Part shown: one piece after another, positions 24,535-36,250 of the stretch
Layout: each line of letters starts with the position of its first letter
How positions within the stretch are numbered: the stretch's first letter is position 1
Origin: Brachionus plicatilis
Lineage: Eukaryota; Rotifera; Eurotatoria; Ploima; Brachionidae
DNA: 64,000 bases
Assembly: GCA_010279815.1 (NCBI GenBank)
Contig: QEOQ01000274.1
Coordinates: 353,731-417,730 of the forward strand
Direction of reading: 5' to 3'
Notes under the pieces: model-generated
Databases searched by the model: none
Seen by the model: the letters and a program-made list of their open reading frames with translations, nothing else
Told to the model about the DNA's origin: nothing
Program-made: the position numbers and the translations under genes

Positions 24535-25162
24535 TTTAAATTTGAATTTTTTTCAATTAAAATTTTGAAAACAGCCTTGGAATAAAACAGTTTTATATGG
24601 CAGAAAATTATGAAATTGCTTAATGACACAGCAGTTTTACTTAGCGACTAAATTATGTAACGCATCCTTCTGAGAGTCCTCAAGCAACCAGAAGTTTTTT
24701 TTCATTAGGTGTGTTAAGTAAAGTATCGTCAAAATTTGCTTTTTTTAAATGAGTTTGCGAAAATTTATCAGAAAGCTTTAAATAGAAAGTAATTTTTAAA
24801 TTTTTCTGAAAATTGAGTACAAGTTTTTATGTTGTAAAGCTTTCTTTACCTTATTATTTAAATCTCAAACAGCAAAATCAATATTGGTATGATAATGGAA
24901 AAATTAATAATAATTTCTCAGTATGAGTAAATGCGGATAACCTGAAACCATACAAAAATGAAGCGTTTAGAATCTTAATAAGGCATCGAGAGAATATTTT
25001 TTCAAAATAAAATGTTTAATTTGTTTTAAGTTTAAAAAGTGAATTTATGACGCAAGTTTTTATTGATAAAATTATAATATTTGTGAATAATAATAAAATT
25101 TTACTCCTTTTTTTAAAAACAATTTTAACTTTAAAAAAAAAAAATTGGCTTTAGATTTTTGA
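24535..25162. promoter_or_regulatory. Divergent promoter region between ETHE1 B and SLC26
   Basis: The 628 bases between two outward-facing start codons must hold both 5' UTRs and promoters if the models are right. No specific element is identified. A palindromic-looking word is absent, so the call rests on gene layout only. Confidence 0.45.
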
Positions 25163-28100
25163 ATGGATGAGAACGAAAATTGGGCTAATCGGCGAGTTGT
25201 TTCGGTAAACCGTCCGGCATTTTCACAAAAAGAATTCGACTCCAAATTTAGCACCAAAGCTGAAAGCAATGGCGAAAAAGGCTCAAAAATTCGAACAATT
25301 CTGGCAAAACTTTCGCCAATTAATCTTCTTGGCACATTCACAATCTTGTCATTCATTACCGAGTATAATTTTAAAAAATATCTGATTACTGATATGCTCA
25401 GCGGAATTACAGTCGGTGTCATGCATATTCCGTCATGTAAGCCAGCTTTTTTCAACCTTTTAGAATAAGATGATAGTTTTTCGCGATTAGCTCTAGCCTA
25501 CGGAGCCTTGACCAGCTTGAACCCAGTGCACGGCTTGTACACGAGTTTTTTCACTGGAATAACTTACATATTTTTCGGAACCAGGTACTTAATTAAGAAA
25601 AAATTAAGATGGAAAAATTTCTTTTTTTTTAAAGTAAGCATTTATCAGTAGGCACATTTGCGGTCACCAGTCTAATAGTGTATTCGACGATAAGCCGATT
25701 GGAAACCGAGTATCCAGAGCTGGCTTTTCCAAATAGCTTTGAAAACTCGACATCCACTGAAGGACCCTCTATGGAATTTAAAATAAAAGTTGCCACTGGT
25801 TTGGCGTTTTGGTGCGGAGTTATTCAAGTAATGTAAACTAGAAGAAAAAAAAATTTTGATAATTTTTTTTAGATCATATTTTCTTTGCTAAAGTTTGGTT
25901 CTATATCAAAATTTTTGTCACAGCCTCTACTCCGAGGATTTACGACAGCCGCCGCTTTCCACGTATTTTCAAGTCAAATGAAACACATATTTGGAATTTA
26001 TTACGTCAATCGAAAAAGAAGGAAGTTCTTCAAGTTGATATTTGTAAGATATTTTTTTTTATTTATTTACTATCAAATATTTAGAGGTTAGGGCTTAATT
26101 ATGCAACAATTTTTTTAAAAGAAATTTTAATGGGTTTTAGATAAAATTTTGTTTCATTATCAAATTTGTTAGATAGCAAAAAAATTCTATCAAGTCTAGA
26201 ACATTTATTTGTCTACTTTTTATTTAAAACTGGTATAAATTTCTGATTAAAACTGGTTTAATTCATTCATTTTTTGTGTTTGAAAAAATTATGTAAAAGT
26301 TTAAAAAAAGAATATTCAAATTTTTTTTTCAAATTTCCAAATAAAAATTATACTCATTCTATATTCACTTAAGAGTTTACTTTCAATTATGAAGATGCTT
26401 GCAATATTAGCTTAAAATTATTTTTTTATTTGAAACTGAAAAAATATCTGAAACATCACACTTTTTCAAAGTTATTTCAGCATTGGATACATTTTGTAAT
26501 TCAAATACAAAAAATTAAACCATCTATAATTAGATTTTTTTTTCATTGTTTAATCAAATTAAAATCAGAATTTAAATTTTTTTAAACCATTTTCCGTTTT
26601 TCCACTTTGCAGCCCCAGAAACCGTAACAAATATTTTTTTCATGCAAACACCATTTCGCCCATGTTAAATAATTCTTAACTTGCTTGAAGAAAAATAAAA
26701 ATTAAATAAAAATTATTTTTATGAATTTTTCATTTTATCCAGCGCTTTAGCTGCAATATCAAACTAGGAAATAAATATTAATTTTGATTCGGATTTTTCA
26801 AAATAGATTGAGGATTTAGTTAAAATTTTAAATTTTTGGTAAAGATCATCATCGGATTATTATCAAAAATTAGAGCTTTTAAAATATTTTATTTCATTTA
26901 AAAAACGGATATGGGAGCGGAAAAAATTGTTTGATCAGTCAGTTCGTTAGTTCTAAATTTAAAATTTTTATTTTTTTTATAAATCCNNNNNNNNNNNNNN
27001 NNNNNNNNNNNNNNNNNNNNNNNNNNNNNNNNNNNNNNNNNNNNNNNNNNNNNNNNNNNNNNNNNNNNNNNNNNNNNNNNNNNNNNNNNNNNNNNNNNNN
27101 NNNNNNNNNNNNNNNNNNNNNNNNNNNNNNNNNNNNNNNNNNNNNNNNNNNNNNNNNNNNNNNNNNNNNNNNNNNNNNNNNNNNNNNNNNNNNNNNNNNN
27201 NNNNNNNNNNNNNNNNNNNNNNNNNNNNNNNNNNNNNNNNNNNNNNNNNNNNNNNNNNNNNNNNNNNNNNNNNNNNNNNNNNNNNNNNNNNNNNNNNNNN
27301 NNNNNNNNNNNNNNNNNNNNNNNNNNNNNNNNNNNNNNNNNNNNNATAGTTTATTAAATTAATACAACTCTATCTGAGAGTGAAGACGGGATTAAAAAAA
27401 GTATCAAGGACTTAATAAAATTCCATTTTAAATTTATTATATGTTGGAGTCTTATCATTAATTACAGAGATGCTGAGCTTGTTAAGAATTTTTTCTAAGA
27501 TAAGACTATTCTCATTTTCTCTCAAACAACCTAAACTGACTATAATGACCCTATTTTTTGTAGATGCTTTTTCTTTACCAATAAAAATATTTTCTAATCA
27601 TTTTAAATTTTGTTTAAAAATTAAATAAAAACTGATAAAAATTTTATTTAAAAACCTTTATTAATGGTACTAATCAAATAAAGTAAAATTCAGAAAAAAA
27701 AGTAAAATAGATTTTTGATTTAAATTTGAAGTTGAAATAACTTTTTACGTTTAGGTCTAAATCTTGTTTAGTAAAATGTATCAAATTCACCAAAATTTAA
27801 TCTCTGCAATAACTCTGCAATTTGATTTTAATGATTAGCTAATACACATAGTGATTTGCAGAAATGCAGGGTTCTTATTATTATTTTTTATGTTATAATT
27901 TTTTTATAGTTAAAAACTCTGTAATACCAATTTTCCATGACAAATATATTTGGTATTACTTTTGCTTCATCAAGTATTAAAGAAAACGAAATAAGAGTAT
28001 TAATCAAATTTTGATGTAATTCTATTTAAAAAACATGTATTTTATTAAAGGGTCTACCTTTTCAACTCAAAAAAATAACTATTCAACACAATTTCAAAAC

Positions 28101-30483
28101 GCTCAGCACAAAATGATTTCTTCTCAACACAAAAATTAAAATTTGAAAAAAATACTTTTAGCACAAAATTTAAAAATAAAATAAATGCATTCAACACAAA
28201 AATTAATGGCTTGATGAGAAAATTTTAAAAAAATTTATTCAAGAACTGTAATAAAGTTGAGCTTAACAGTAAGAAATGTTATTGCAAGTTTTTCACTAAA
28301 TTAGGATATTGTGCGCATTTATTGGCATCAAAAGAACTGTTTAAAAAAATAACAATTTGTCAATAAACCTAAAAGAGGTAGAGCAAAAAATGCGGTAAAA
28401 TGGTTTTCTAGAGACTAATTTTTTTAATTTCTTTTCTTTAAGCTTCGAAATTTACTTTACTTACCTGACTTCCACTTATAAATATCATTAAAATTAATGA
28501 AATAAATAAAATTTAAAATTAAAAAAAAATTATTTTATTATAAATATTTTTGTGTTGAAAAAAAATTTCCTTTAAGAATTATTTTCAAACACAATTTTTT
28601 TGTGTTAAATGTTTTTTTTTTTTAATATAATTTTTTGTGCTGAGAAGAAATCGAATTGTGTTGAATGTTTTTTTCATTGTGCTTATCAGTAATTGATTGT
28701 GTTGAAATAATATTCCCTTTATTTAATTTTATTTCGAAAAAAAATAATGTTTCACCATTTCCTTCGTAATTTTACATAAAATTACACATTTTTTGGTCAA
28801 ATTTTGTAATAAAATTTAACTCATCGAATTTAAAAGAAAAAGAGTTAACTTAAATTCAAAATGACTTAAAATCAATAAAATATTTAAAAGAAAATTATAT
28901 TTTTTAGTTAATTTTATAATGATTAAATCATCACAAAATTTTACCAAGCTTTACGTAATTTTTTTAGAAAAAACTGTATCAATTCAAATTTAATTTATAA
29001 AAATTAACTAATAATAAATTTATTTTTTATTTAAGCTTTACTTGAGACTTTTCCAAAACATCGAGTCAATCAATTGGGCAGCATTCATATTCTCAATAGT
29101 TTGCATTGTTTTCCTCTACCTCACCCGGACTCAAATAAACGAAAGATTTAAAACTCAGCTCAAAAACATACCATTACCAATCGAATTATTTGTTATCATA
29201 GTAGGCACTGTTATATCCAATTTGGCTGAACTAAACAAAAATTATGCCATGACCGTAGTTGGAAGTATACCTAAAGGCTTTCCTGAACCACAGCTTCCCG
29301 AATTCAATTTGTTCATGGACATGCTGCTAGATGCGGTGATTCTCTCAGTCATTGCCTATGCCACCAGCTTATCGGTATCGGATCTGTTTGCCAGAAAGCA
29401 TAAATACAAAATAGACTCAAATAAAGAATTTTTTGCACTCGGTGCATCTAACATTGCAGGTTCATTTTTTCAAAGTTTCGTCAGCTGCGGTTCACTGTCC
29501 AGAACAGTGGTTGCCGACAGTTCTGGCGGCAAAACTCAACTAGTTACAATAATAGCTAGCTCGGTTGTTCTCACTGTCATGCTTTGGCTAGGACCATTCC
29601 TAGAACAACTTCCCAAAGCCTGCTTGGGCTCGATTATAGTCGCCGCACTGCTTAACTTGCTACTCCAGGTGCGCGATCTTCCCTACTATTGGAGACTCGA
29701 CAGACTTGACTTTGCTACATGGATAATCACATTCATTTCAACAATTATACTCGATGTAGACTTCGGTTTGTGCATTGGTTTCCTCACCGTGCTATTTCTA
29801 AACACTTACAGGACACAAAAACTTGAAGTTAAGGTACAAGGAAGAGTCAAAGACTTTGAGTTGTATCGTCAAGTAGACAAGTATTTGGTGACAGAACAGG
29901 AATCAATTCGGGTTGTTTGTCCTAATCAATCGATTTACTTTGTCACATCAGACATATTTAAGAATCAGCTTAATTACTCTTGTCCTTCAAAAAGCAATAT
30001 GATCACTGATTTGAGCCTTTTAGAAAATGTGAGCTGAATGTTTTTTTTTTTTTTTCCAAAGATTTTATTTAAGATTTTGTTTTTTTCAAGTGTAAAATTA
30101 ATTATGGATGTGGTAATGGTGGGACGGAAAATAGTGACATAGAAATTAGGATAGATGATACCGAAAATGATACTTTAAATAATAGCAAAAAATTCGAAAC
30201 TATAATTATTAATTTTACAAATGTTCAATTTGTTGACGAAGCAGGCTGCAAGTGTTTGAAGGAAATAATTAAAGATTATGAAAGTGATAATATACAAATT
30301 TTATTTGCTTGTTGTAATGGTAAGTAAAGTTATTTTAGAAGAGTTTTTTTTAAATGAAAAAATTTTAATTATTTTTTTTTCTAATTAGAAATTGTGCTCG
30401 ATTTTTTCAAGCGTATGAAATTGGAACTGGATGATAGAATTTTTTTGACAGTTCAGGATGCAGTTAGTTCAAAGCTTTGCTAA
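25163..30483 (+). CDS. SLC26-family sulfate/anion transporter (7 exons, 689 aa)
   Basis: Exons: 25163-25436, 25470-25584, 25635-25827, 25873-26043, 29036-30028, 30091-30319, 30389-30483; phases agree throughout (2070 bases with stop). Seen: a cytosolic N terminus; the SLC26 signature around exons 2-3 (HGLYTSFF, then IFFGTSKHLSVGTFAV); SQPLLRGFTTAAAFHVFSSQ in exon 4; and, in exon 5, a NIAGSFFQSFVSCGSLSRTV segment followed by SSGGKTQLV, the core anion-site region. The C-terminal STAS domain spans exons 5-7 with TIIINFTNVQFVDEAGCKCL. Family length is usually 650-800 aa, so this is complete. Intron 4 (2992 bp) holds an assembly gap and two repeats. AATAAA at 30597. Membrane exchanger for sulfate, chloride, bicarbonate or related anions; the exact substrate cannot be read from sequence. 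Confidence 0.93.
26987..27345. other. Assembly gap (359 N)
   Basis: A run of N within SLC26 intron 4. Reading frames crossing it are artefacts. Confidence 0.99.
27356..27530 (-). pseudogene. LINE endonuclease-domain fragment in SLC26 intron 4
   Basis: Nearly identical over about 170 bases to 48950-49125. On the minus strand the better copy reads GCLRENENGLILEEILNKLS and then a FNDKTPTYNKFKTEFYQVLD segment, the C-terminal half of an APE-type endonuclease of a LINE. This copy adjoins the N run, so its upstream part may be hidden. Confidence 0.65.
28049..28718. repeat. CAACACAA-array mini-element, copy 2
   Basis: Homologous over its length to 5509-6127. If the ends are taken as GGG...CCC, the flanks are tttattaaa and tttatttaa (8 of 9 identical), which suggests a 9-bp TSD. 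It lies in SLC26 intron 4. Confidence 0.7.
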
Positions 30484-30857
30484 TTATTAAAGTTAAGTCT
30501 TCCTAAATTTGTTAATTGACTAAAATATTGAATTTTTTTAAAGCAAAAGTTAACTTATTAATGATTTAGTTTTATTTTTTATTAAAAAAAGTTGATAATA
30601 AAGTTTTGAATATAAATAGTTTTTGATTTAATAAATAAATAAGCTGATGGTATTAACTTCTAAAATAAAGATTTGGAATTAGCTTCTTAAAGTGCGTAGT
30701 ATCAAATTTGTATTAATCCTGACAATATAGGATTTAATTCAAACCTTAACTTAAAAATTAGATCATTGATAGTAATAATTAATAATTAATCTCATAAAAT
30801 AATAATTTTGAAATGATCCCAATACTTAGTTTAAAATTTCTTAACTTGTCTAAAATT

Positions 30858-31236
30858 CTTTAAATTTGCCCATTGCCAAAAAATTCATTGTCTATCCTTG
30901 ATTTGAAACTATTTGATTGATCTAGAGCTGACACTGTCCCGTGAAAGGTCATTCCATTTAGACACTACTCGATTTGTAAGGAAATTGTATCTGAATGAGC
31001 CGCGTTTGGTCAATTCTCTTGTAAGCTTCATATTATTCTCCCTTCTTAAATTTAGTGCCAAACTTTTAGCAGAATTTATACCATCCACTAGATTAATTTT
31101 CTCTAAAACATTGACTATTTTGTACATTTGAATGAGGTCTTCTCTAGTTCTACGATCTTCTAGATTTGTAAGTCCCAAGGTATTTAGTCTATCCACATAT
31201 GAAACTTTCTTCAACGATTTGACTAATTTTGTTCCC
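30858..31236 (-). pseudogene. LINE RT C-terminal fragment
   Basis: On the minus strand: TQRRGTKLVKSLKKVSYVDR, then LNTLGLTNLEDRRTREDLIQ, a LTKRGSFRYNFLTNRVVSKW segment and, after a frameshift, SFKSRIDNEFFGNGQI and a stop. This is the end of a CR1/Jockey-group RT protein. It lies tail to tail with SLC26. Confidence 0.75.
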
Positions 31237-31424
31237 CTTCTTTGAGTTCAGTGTAAAATTTCTCAACTCTCCTCAATTCAGAAATTTTTTCCTCAATATC
31301 CATAAAAATATCGAATTCTTTAGTTTAATCTTAAAATTCTAATAAAAGAATTCAAATTTGAAAAATTTGTTGAAAATTACATGATTTAAAGAGATTTTTT
31401 AAGAAAAATAAAGCAAAAAACTAA

Positions 31425-31830
31425 AAAAGTAAAACCACAGATTTGTTCAAAATTTTGTCTAGATTTAAAAAAAAAAAAAAAAATCGGATCATAATTGATC
31501 CCTCGGAGGAGATACGATTTAAACCCACAAAAACCGCCACACTCTTTTTTTTTTTCTAAATTACATTTGCATGTAGAGAATTATGCTCTTTCAGAATATA
31601 TATACTTTTTTTGTATATTTAAGTTTTATCTTTGAGATTTTGAGTCTTAAAGAACAACAACTATTTTAAAGGGTTTGCTATTTATGGAACCCTGGGTGTA
31701 AGAAATTTTTTTTTTGCCCCCTTCAAAAAAATTTTTTTTTTTGAGGTTTTCGAGGGCGTAGATTACGAATTTTGAGTCAAAAATGTGAAATTCAGATAGC
31801 ACTAAAGTTTTGAATTTCGTGAACTTTAAA
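31425..31830. repeat. Dispersed repeat, copy 1 (partner at 47945-48372)
   Basis: About 400 bases share a series of blocks with 47945-48372: agatttgttca(a/g)aattttg, tgctctttcagaatatatat, gaaattcagatagcact and others. The second copy lies inside the 46992-48832 Mutator-like element, so this may be the inside of a decayed relative. Confidence 0.65.
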
Positions 31831-31850
31831 ACGATTGAGCAAAATTTCAT

Positions 31851-32208
31851 TTATCTGCAAAATGGCGGCTTTTTTATAAAAAATATTTTGTTTTTTGAAA
31901 AACTTAATTGTTAATATAAAACATGATCAAAGTAAATCATTTCAAAAATTTTAAATGGGAAATAAAAAACTTTGAACAAATTTTTTAAATTAAAAATAAA
32001 AATTTACCATATTAGAATGATATTTGCTTGCTTTGAAATTTCTTTCGAATGAATTTTTTTTTTTTAGTGCATTAAATATTTATTTATTTTTAGAATATTC
32101 TATGAGATAAAGAATTAATCGGCAAATTGAAGTTTGAGATCAAGATCAAAAGATCAAAATATAAATTGTAATATTTTTTACTATTTACTATTTTACTATT
32201 TTTACTAT
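31851..32208. other. AT-rich spacer
   Basis: Nothing recognisable apart from a short TTTACTATT repeat near 32175-32212. Confidence 0.4.
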
Positions 32209-33818
32209 TTATAACTGTTCTTGATGCTGATGGCTTTTTGTTAGTTTTCCCATCAGTCTTTCAAGGTTTAGCGGGAGCTGCTTTTTGAATTGCTCGCTGA
32301 GATGATGGTCTATTAGTGGTACTTTTACCAGTTTTGGAAGATGTAGTGGCAGCTGTTGTAGATGAAGATGGCTGAGTTGATGGTGACGACCCAATTAATA
32401 ACTTTTCTATTTCAACAATCCTGGTGTATCCACTTTTGATTTTTTTGTTCTTTAAACGAGGAGTAATTACATCTTCTATATTGTTCGTATCAGAATCAAT
32501 AGATGTTTCTGATTGATAATAAGATTCCCCCTCATCATATTCAACGCTTTCTTCAAAAGAAGAATCACTATCACTAATATCTTCATCTTGCTCATCTTCT
32601 TCTCCACTTTTCTCATCATTGAAAGAGTCAAAGATATCATTAAACTCGTCGTCATCTATTCTAAAATCAACAATAGATGTTTTAGGAACAGTCTCAGTAA
32701 TAAAGATATTTTTAAGCTCTGAATGATATTCATATGAATTACGACAACCGATTCCACAATACTTAAACGATTCTTTTATGTAATCAGGACTCAACTCAAC
32801 CCAACCAGCAGTAATCCATTTTGTCATTTTGTCATATCCGGGCCCTGCTATATTACCATAAATTGTAAAATATTTTGGCTCATTTACAAACCACTGGTTC
32901 CATAAAAGTTTATATTTATTTTTTAACAACTTAAACCAACAAACGTCAGACGGTTGGAGAATATCTAGCAAAATTTATGCTCAATTAATTTAAGCTTTAA
33001 AATCAAATTATTTTAGTTATCTACTTGTTAGAGTTGGTGGAATAAAAACTAAGCTGCATCCAAGATCATTTAAACTTTTTTTAAAATCGGCGGTTAAGTG
33101 ACATCTAGCGCTATCTAATATAATCATCGATTCTTTAATTTGATGTTTTAGGAGATGGGGTTTTAGAACGCGTTCAGTAAAATGTTCTTTTAAATTTCTT
33201 GAGTCAAAAGTTCCTTAAATATAATACTTAAGATGATTATTGATATTTATTTAAAAATAACTGTATAAAAAACCTTTAGTTTCATAAATAATAATTAAAT
33301 TATCGTCTAGTTCTAAATTTGGAATTAAATTTTTTCGTGGAACCACGCATAAGATTGGAAGCTTTTGTCCACTTAATGAGCTGCACATAAGGCACGAAAG
33401 TCTAACTTTTTTTGAAACGTCGCAACCAGCCGTAAGAGGCGGTAAATTTTTGCTTTGGCGGTATTTCTGGTTTAAATTCGTCCATCAACGCCAACATTTT
33501 TGTTTGTAATTCAAAACAAGAAACACCTATTTGGTCCTCCCTCATTTTTTTAAACCAGTCATAGAGCCTAGCCTCATTTTCAGGAAACAACGGCTTTTTC
33601 ATATTACAATCATTTATAACTCGTCTATTATTCACTCTTTGTAGCTTGTTAAATATAACTTGTCTTTGGTCAATCCATTTAATCAACGAAGGCCTTAAAA
33701 TTTTTAAATTCTCGGCGGTTTTCTTTTTACTCTTTGATAAGTCGAAATGAAGAATTGCCGATCTTTTAAAAGCGATCGTATAAGATCTTCTAATGTTATT
33801 TGTGTTCCTCACTTTCAT
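32209..33818 (-). pseudogene. pogo/Tigger-like (CENP-B HTH, DDE_1) transposase pseudogene
   Basis: Minus strand, in order: N-terminal HTH (SYTIAFKRSAILHFDLSKSK, 33402-33818) with a CENP-B-type second half (ELQTKMLALM, TASYGWLRRF); then in a shifted frame KKVRLSCLMCSSLSGQKLPI; SMIILDSARCHLTADFKKSL (second catalytic Asp); LVFIPPTLTS; ILQPSDVCWFKLLKNKYK (third catalytic position); and a long acidic, Ser/Thr-rich tail ending near 32261. WLRRFKK joins KVRLSC directly, so the part with the first catalytic Asp is deleted. Introns or frame breaks separate the later blocks (about 33203-33270 and 32970-33025). Inactive. Confidence 0.8.
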
Positions 33819-33942
33819 ATTTTTAACTCTAATAATAGAAATATTAAAATTTGTTTGTAATAATGCTTGCTTTTTATAAAGCCGAAAGAGTTTATTTTTC
33901 GAAAAAAAAGAAGTTGATTTTTAAATTAACATGAGTTAAAAA

Positions 33943-34095
33943 CATGTCATTAAACCCGAGCAATATTTTCATAAAAAATAGCAATATTTATGCATATTCG
34001 CTTTTTGTTGCATGTCACTAAAAGCGAATATTTCAATTTTAAAAATCAGTGTTCACTCAAATATTACATGTCACTAAATTTATTAGTGACATGTC
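33943..34095. repeat. Cluster of hairpins with the word CATGTCACTAAA
   Basis: Two perfect 12-bp stems: atattcgctttt with aaaagcgaatat (about 34000-34035) and acatgtcactaa with ttagtgacatgt (34066-34094). CATGTCA(C/T)TAAA occurs at 33944, 34012 and 34067, and inverted at 34083. They lie about 130-280 bases upstream of the pogo-like transposase start, so they may be its subterminal binding repeats. Confidence 0.6.
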
Positions 34096-34261
34096 ATATT
34101 TATCGGACCATTACGTAATTAAATATAAAAATTTATTAATAATAATTATTTTTCTCTGTAATATTTTTTGATATTAAGTTTAATAAATAGTATTAGTAAA
34201 AGTAATAATATCTGTAATCTAGACATTTTTATCTATACTAACGCTAAAAAACGTTTTACCT

Positions 34262-34570
34262 TATTAGCTGTTAGGCTTTGGCAGACTTTTCTTTTGTCCA
34301 TTCTAAAGACTTAATTTCAATGACCACCTTTAAGTTATTTATTGTTTGCGGATTAATAGTATTCACTGATAAACTGTTCCATATTTTTACACAGCGATTT
34401 GTTAAGAAATTACATCTAAATGAGCCTCTACGAATTATTTCTGGGACGAGCCTTTTGCCATGCGCTATTCCTAGGTGTTTTTCAATACAATTAAAATTGA
34501 TACAATTTGCTTACAAAACTTTTTCAAAACCATTTAAACTTTTACATATTTGAATTAAGGCTTCCTTAAA
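34262..34570 (-). pseudogene. LINE RT C-terminal fragment
   Basis: The minus strand reads EALIQICKSLNGFEK, LVPEIIRRGSFRCNFLTNRC and VKIWNSLSVNTINPQTINNL, like the 30858-31236 fragment but a different copy. In-frame stop present. Confidence 0.7.
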
Positions 34571-34888
34571 ACGATGATTTTCAAGACTCAAAGATTCAAG
34601 TATTTCAATACGAATTCATAAATTTTTCCAAAGAATGTGTAATTTTAAGTAAAATTATTTAAGAAAAATGACGTAAATAATGTTGAAATTTTTTAATTTT
34701 TTTCATAATAAAATTTATTAAAAATTTTAGAATAATTTGAATTTTAATTTCCAAAAATCTCGTTTTGTGACCTAAAGCATCTTAATACGATTTTACTAAA
34801 AGATACTTATTTTAGTGTAATTTTGCATAATTTATAGTAATATCACATTTCCTTATCGATCAATATTCACGTAAGATTACGTAAGCTT

Positions 34889-35236
34889 GGGTTTGTGAAG
34901 TTCGTTTCAATCCGATCATTTCAATTCAGAAAAACTTAAATAACTTTTTTTACTAAAAGAGATAATTTAGTTCTATAAAATGCTTAATTATAATCAAATT
35001 TTCCTAATGTAATAAAATAGGTCTGCAAAATACCCTGCAATTTTCTGCATTTTGCACGCCATTAAAAAGTATTCTAATCAATTGTGCAAGTATATTGCAG
35101 AGTTTTTGCAGACATATATTTTCGGATTAAGCAAAGTTGCTTAAACATTAAGAATTTTACAGAACTAAATTATTCCTTATGGTAAAAAAGTTTTTTGAAT
35201 TAAAACGATCGAATTGAAATGAACTTCACAACCCCC
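34889..35236. mobile_element. hAT-like MITE with 8-bp TSD gtaagctt
   Basis: 348 bp; flanked by gtaagctt at 34881-34888 and 35237-35244. Inverted ends of about 90 bases start GGGTTTGTGAAGTTCGTTTC on the left and GGGGGTTGTGAAGTTCATTT on the right (reverse complement). The sequence on its right (35237-35310) is itself a repeat that recurs at about 39910-39990, so it landed in an older element. Confidence 0.75.
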
Positions 35237-35312
35237 GTAAGCTTACTAAAAATAATGTAAAACTACGTAACTTAGCCAATTCTGAACCTTTTATAAAAGC
35301 ACTGTATATTCG
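35237..35312. repeat. Right end of a Tc1-like repeat (partner 39910-39990)
   Basis: Both copies run from cgtaagcttactaaaaataa through ccttttataaa to gcactgta. The reverse complement starts TACAGTGC, as in Tc1/mariner-like ends. Confidence 0.6.
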
Positions 35313-35737
35313 AAATCTTGCCGATTTAATAACCCGGCAACTAAAGTTTAATGCTTAGCAGAAAGAGTTTTAGACCTTAACAAAAAAAATTATTCCAACT
35401 TTAAATTTTTGTTTTTTTGTTCAAAAATTAACAATACCAACAATGATTCACTATTATTAGTTGCTCTAAAAGTTCAAAGAATTCAATACAGAATAATTTT
35501 TTTAAATTCTAGAATATTTTTCTATTTTTTTTAAATGTTCCAAGGACCGATCCAATTCTGTATTTACTTTTAAATGAATAATAAAATAATCTTTGAACTA
35601 ACTACTACTGGTATCTTGAATAATTGTACATACCTAGAGATTCTGCCTTGAAAAAAATTAATATTTTTATTCAATAAATGGCATTTTTTTAGATCAAAAT
35701 ATATTTAAAAAAAAACTTTTAAACTTGGACAAAAAAA
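35313..35737. other. AT-rich spacer
   Basis: No feature seen. A minus-strand AATAAA at 35738-35743 marks the likely 3' end of the small Cys-rich gene. Confidence 0.4.
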
Positions 35738-35782
35738 TTTATTCAAAAATCAAAGTTAACAAAAACGGATCAGTTATTTAGT

Positions 35783-35905
35783 TTATCTTCTAGGACATCT
35801 GCATCTCATATGGTGTGGAACATGGGCCAAAACAGATTCTACATGCATTCCGCATCCGACCCAAGTTGGTCTATAGCATCGCTGACAAGTAGTTGCTTGA
35901 CACAT
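35783..35905 (-). CDS. Conserved 40-residue Cys-rich small protein
   Basis: Complete ORF on the minus strand: begins MCQATTCQRCYRPTWVGCGM, continues HVESVLAHVPHHMRCRCPRR, then TAA. The pattern MCxxxxCxxCxxPTWxGCGxHVExxLxxVPxxxRCxC matches a widespread family of tiny zinc-ribbon-like proteins found in bacteria, fungi, plants and animals, with no settled function that I know. The six Cys and one His suggest metal binding (inference). An AATAAA-type signal lies 40 bp past the stop. Its start is 345 bp from that of CCDC138 on the other strand. Confidence 0.8.
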   Translation of the reverse strand: MCQATTCQRCYRPTWVGCGMHVESVLAHVPHHMRCRCPRR

Positions 35906-36250
35906 TTTTGTTGTGAATTTTTTTTTTGCTTAAAATGTAAAATTCTCAAATAAGCTAATTTTCTTTTATATCAAAAATTCAATTGTGTTTGGAATTTTTC
36001 AACCACCGATCAATTATCAAGTTTGGCAAACATTGTTGTTTATTGTTGTTAGCTTTCAACATAGATAAAATCTTTTTTTTTTTATAAAATTTATAACTTA
36101 TTATCTAGATAAGATTTTTTAGCCCAATGCTTGAATATTTCTTGCTACAGCTTGGAAATTTGTCTTATTGTTGTCAAGTCAATGGCTGGCCGTACACAAG
36201 CAACAAAAGTTGTATCCATGCAAATTTTGAATTTTTTGAAAATTTAAAAA
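35906..36250. promoter_or_regulatory. Divergent promoter region, small Cys-rich gene / CCDC138
   Basis: 345 bases between two outward-facing starts. No specific site can be named. An ATG-containing GC-richer stretch at 36181-36223 precedes the CCDC138 start and may be its 5' UTR. Confidence 0.45.

Noticed and set aside
26931..27362. A 143-codon frame across the N run
   Set aside because: Almost entirely undetermined bases.
31237..31310. Minus-strand peptide MDIEEKISELRRVEKFYTEL
   Set aside because: Short, no match to a family I know, and it sits at the truncated edge of a LINE fragment; not enough to call.
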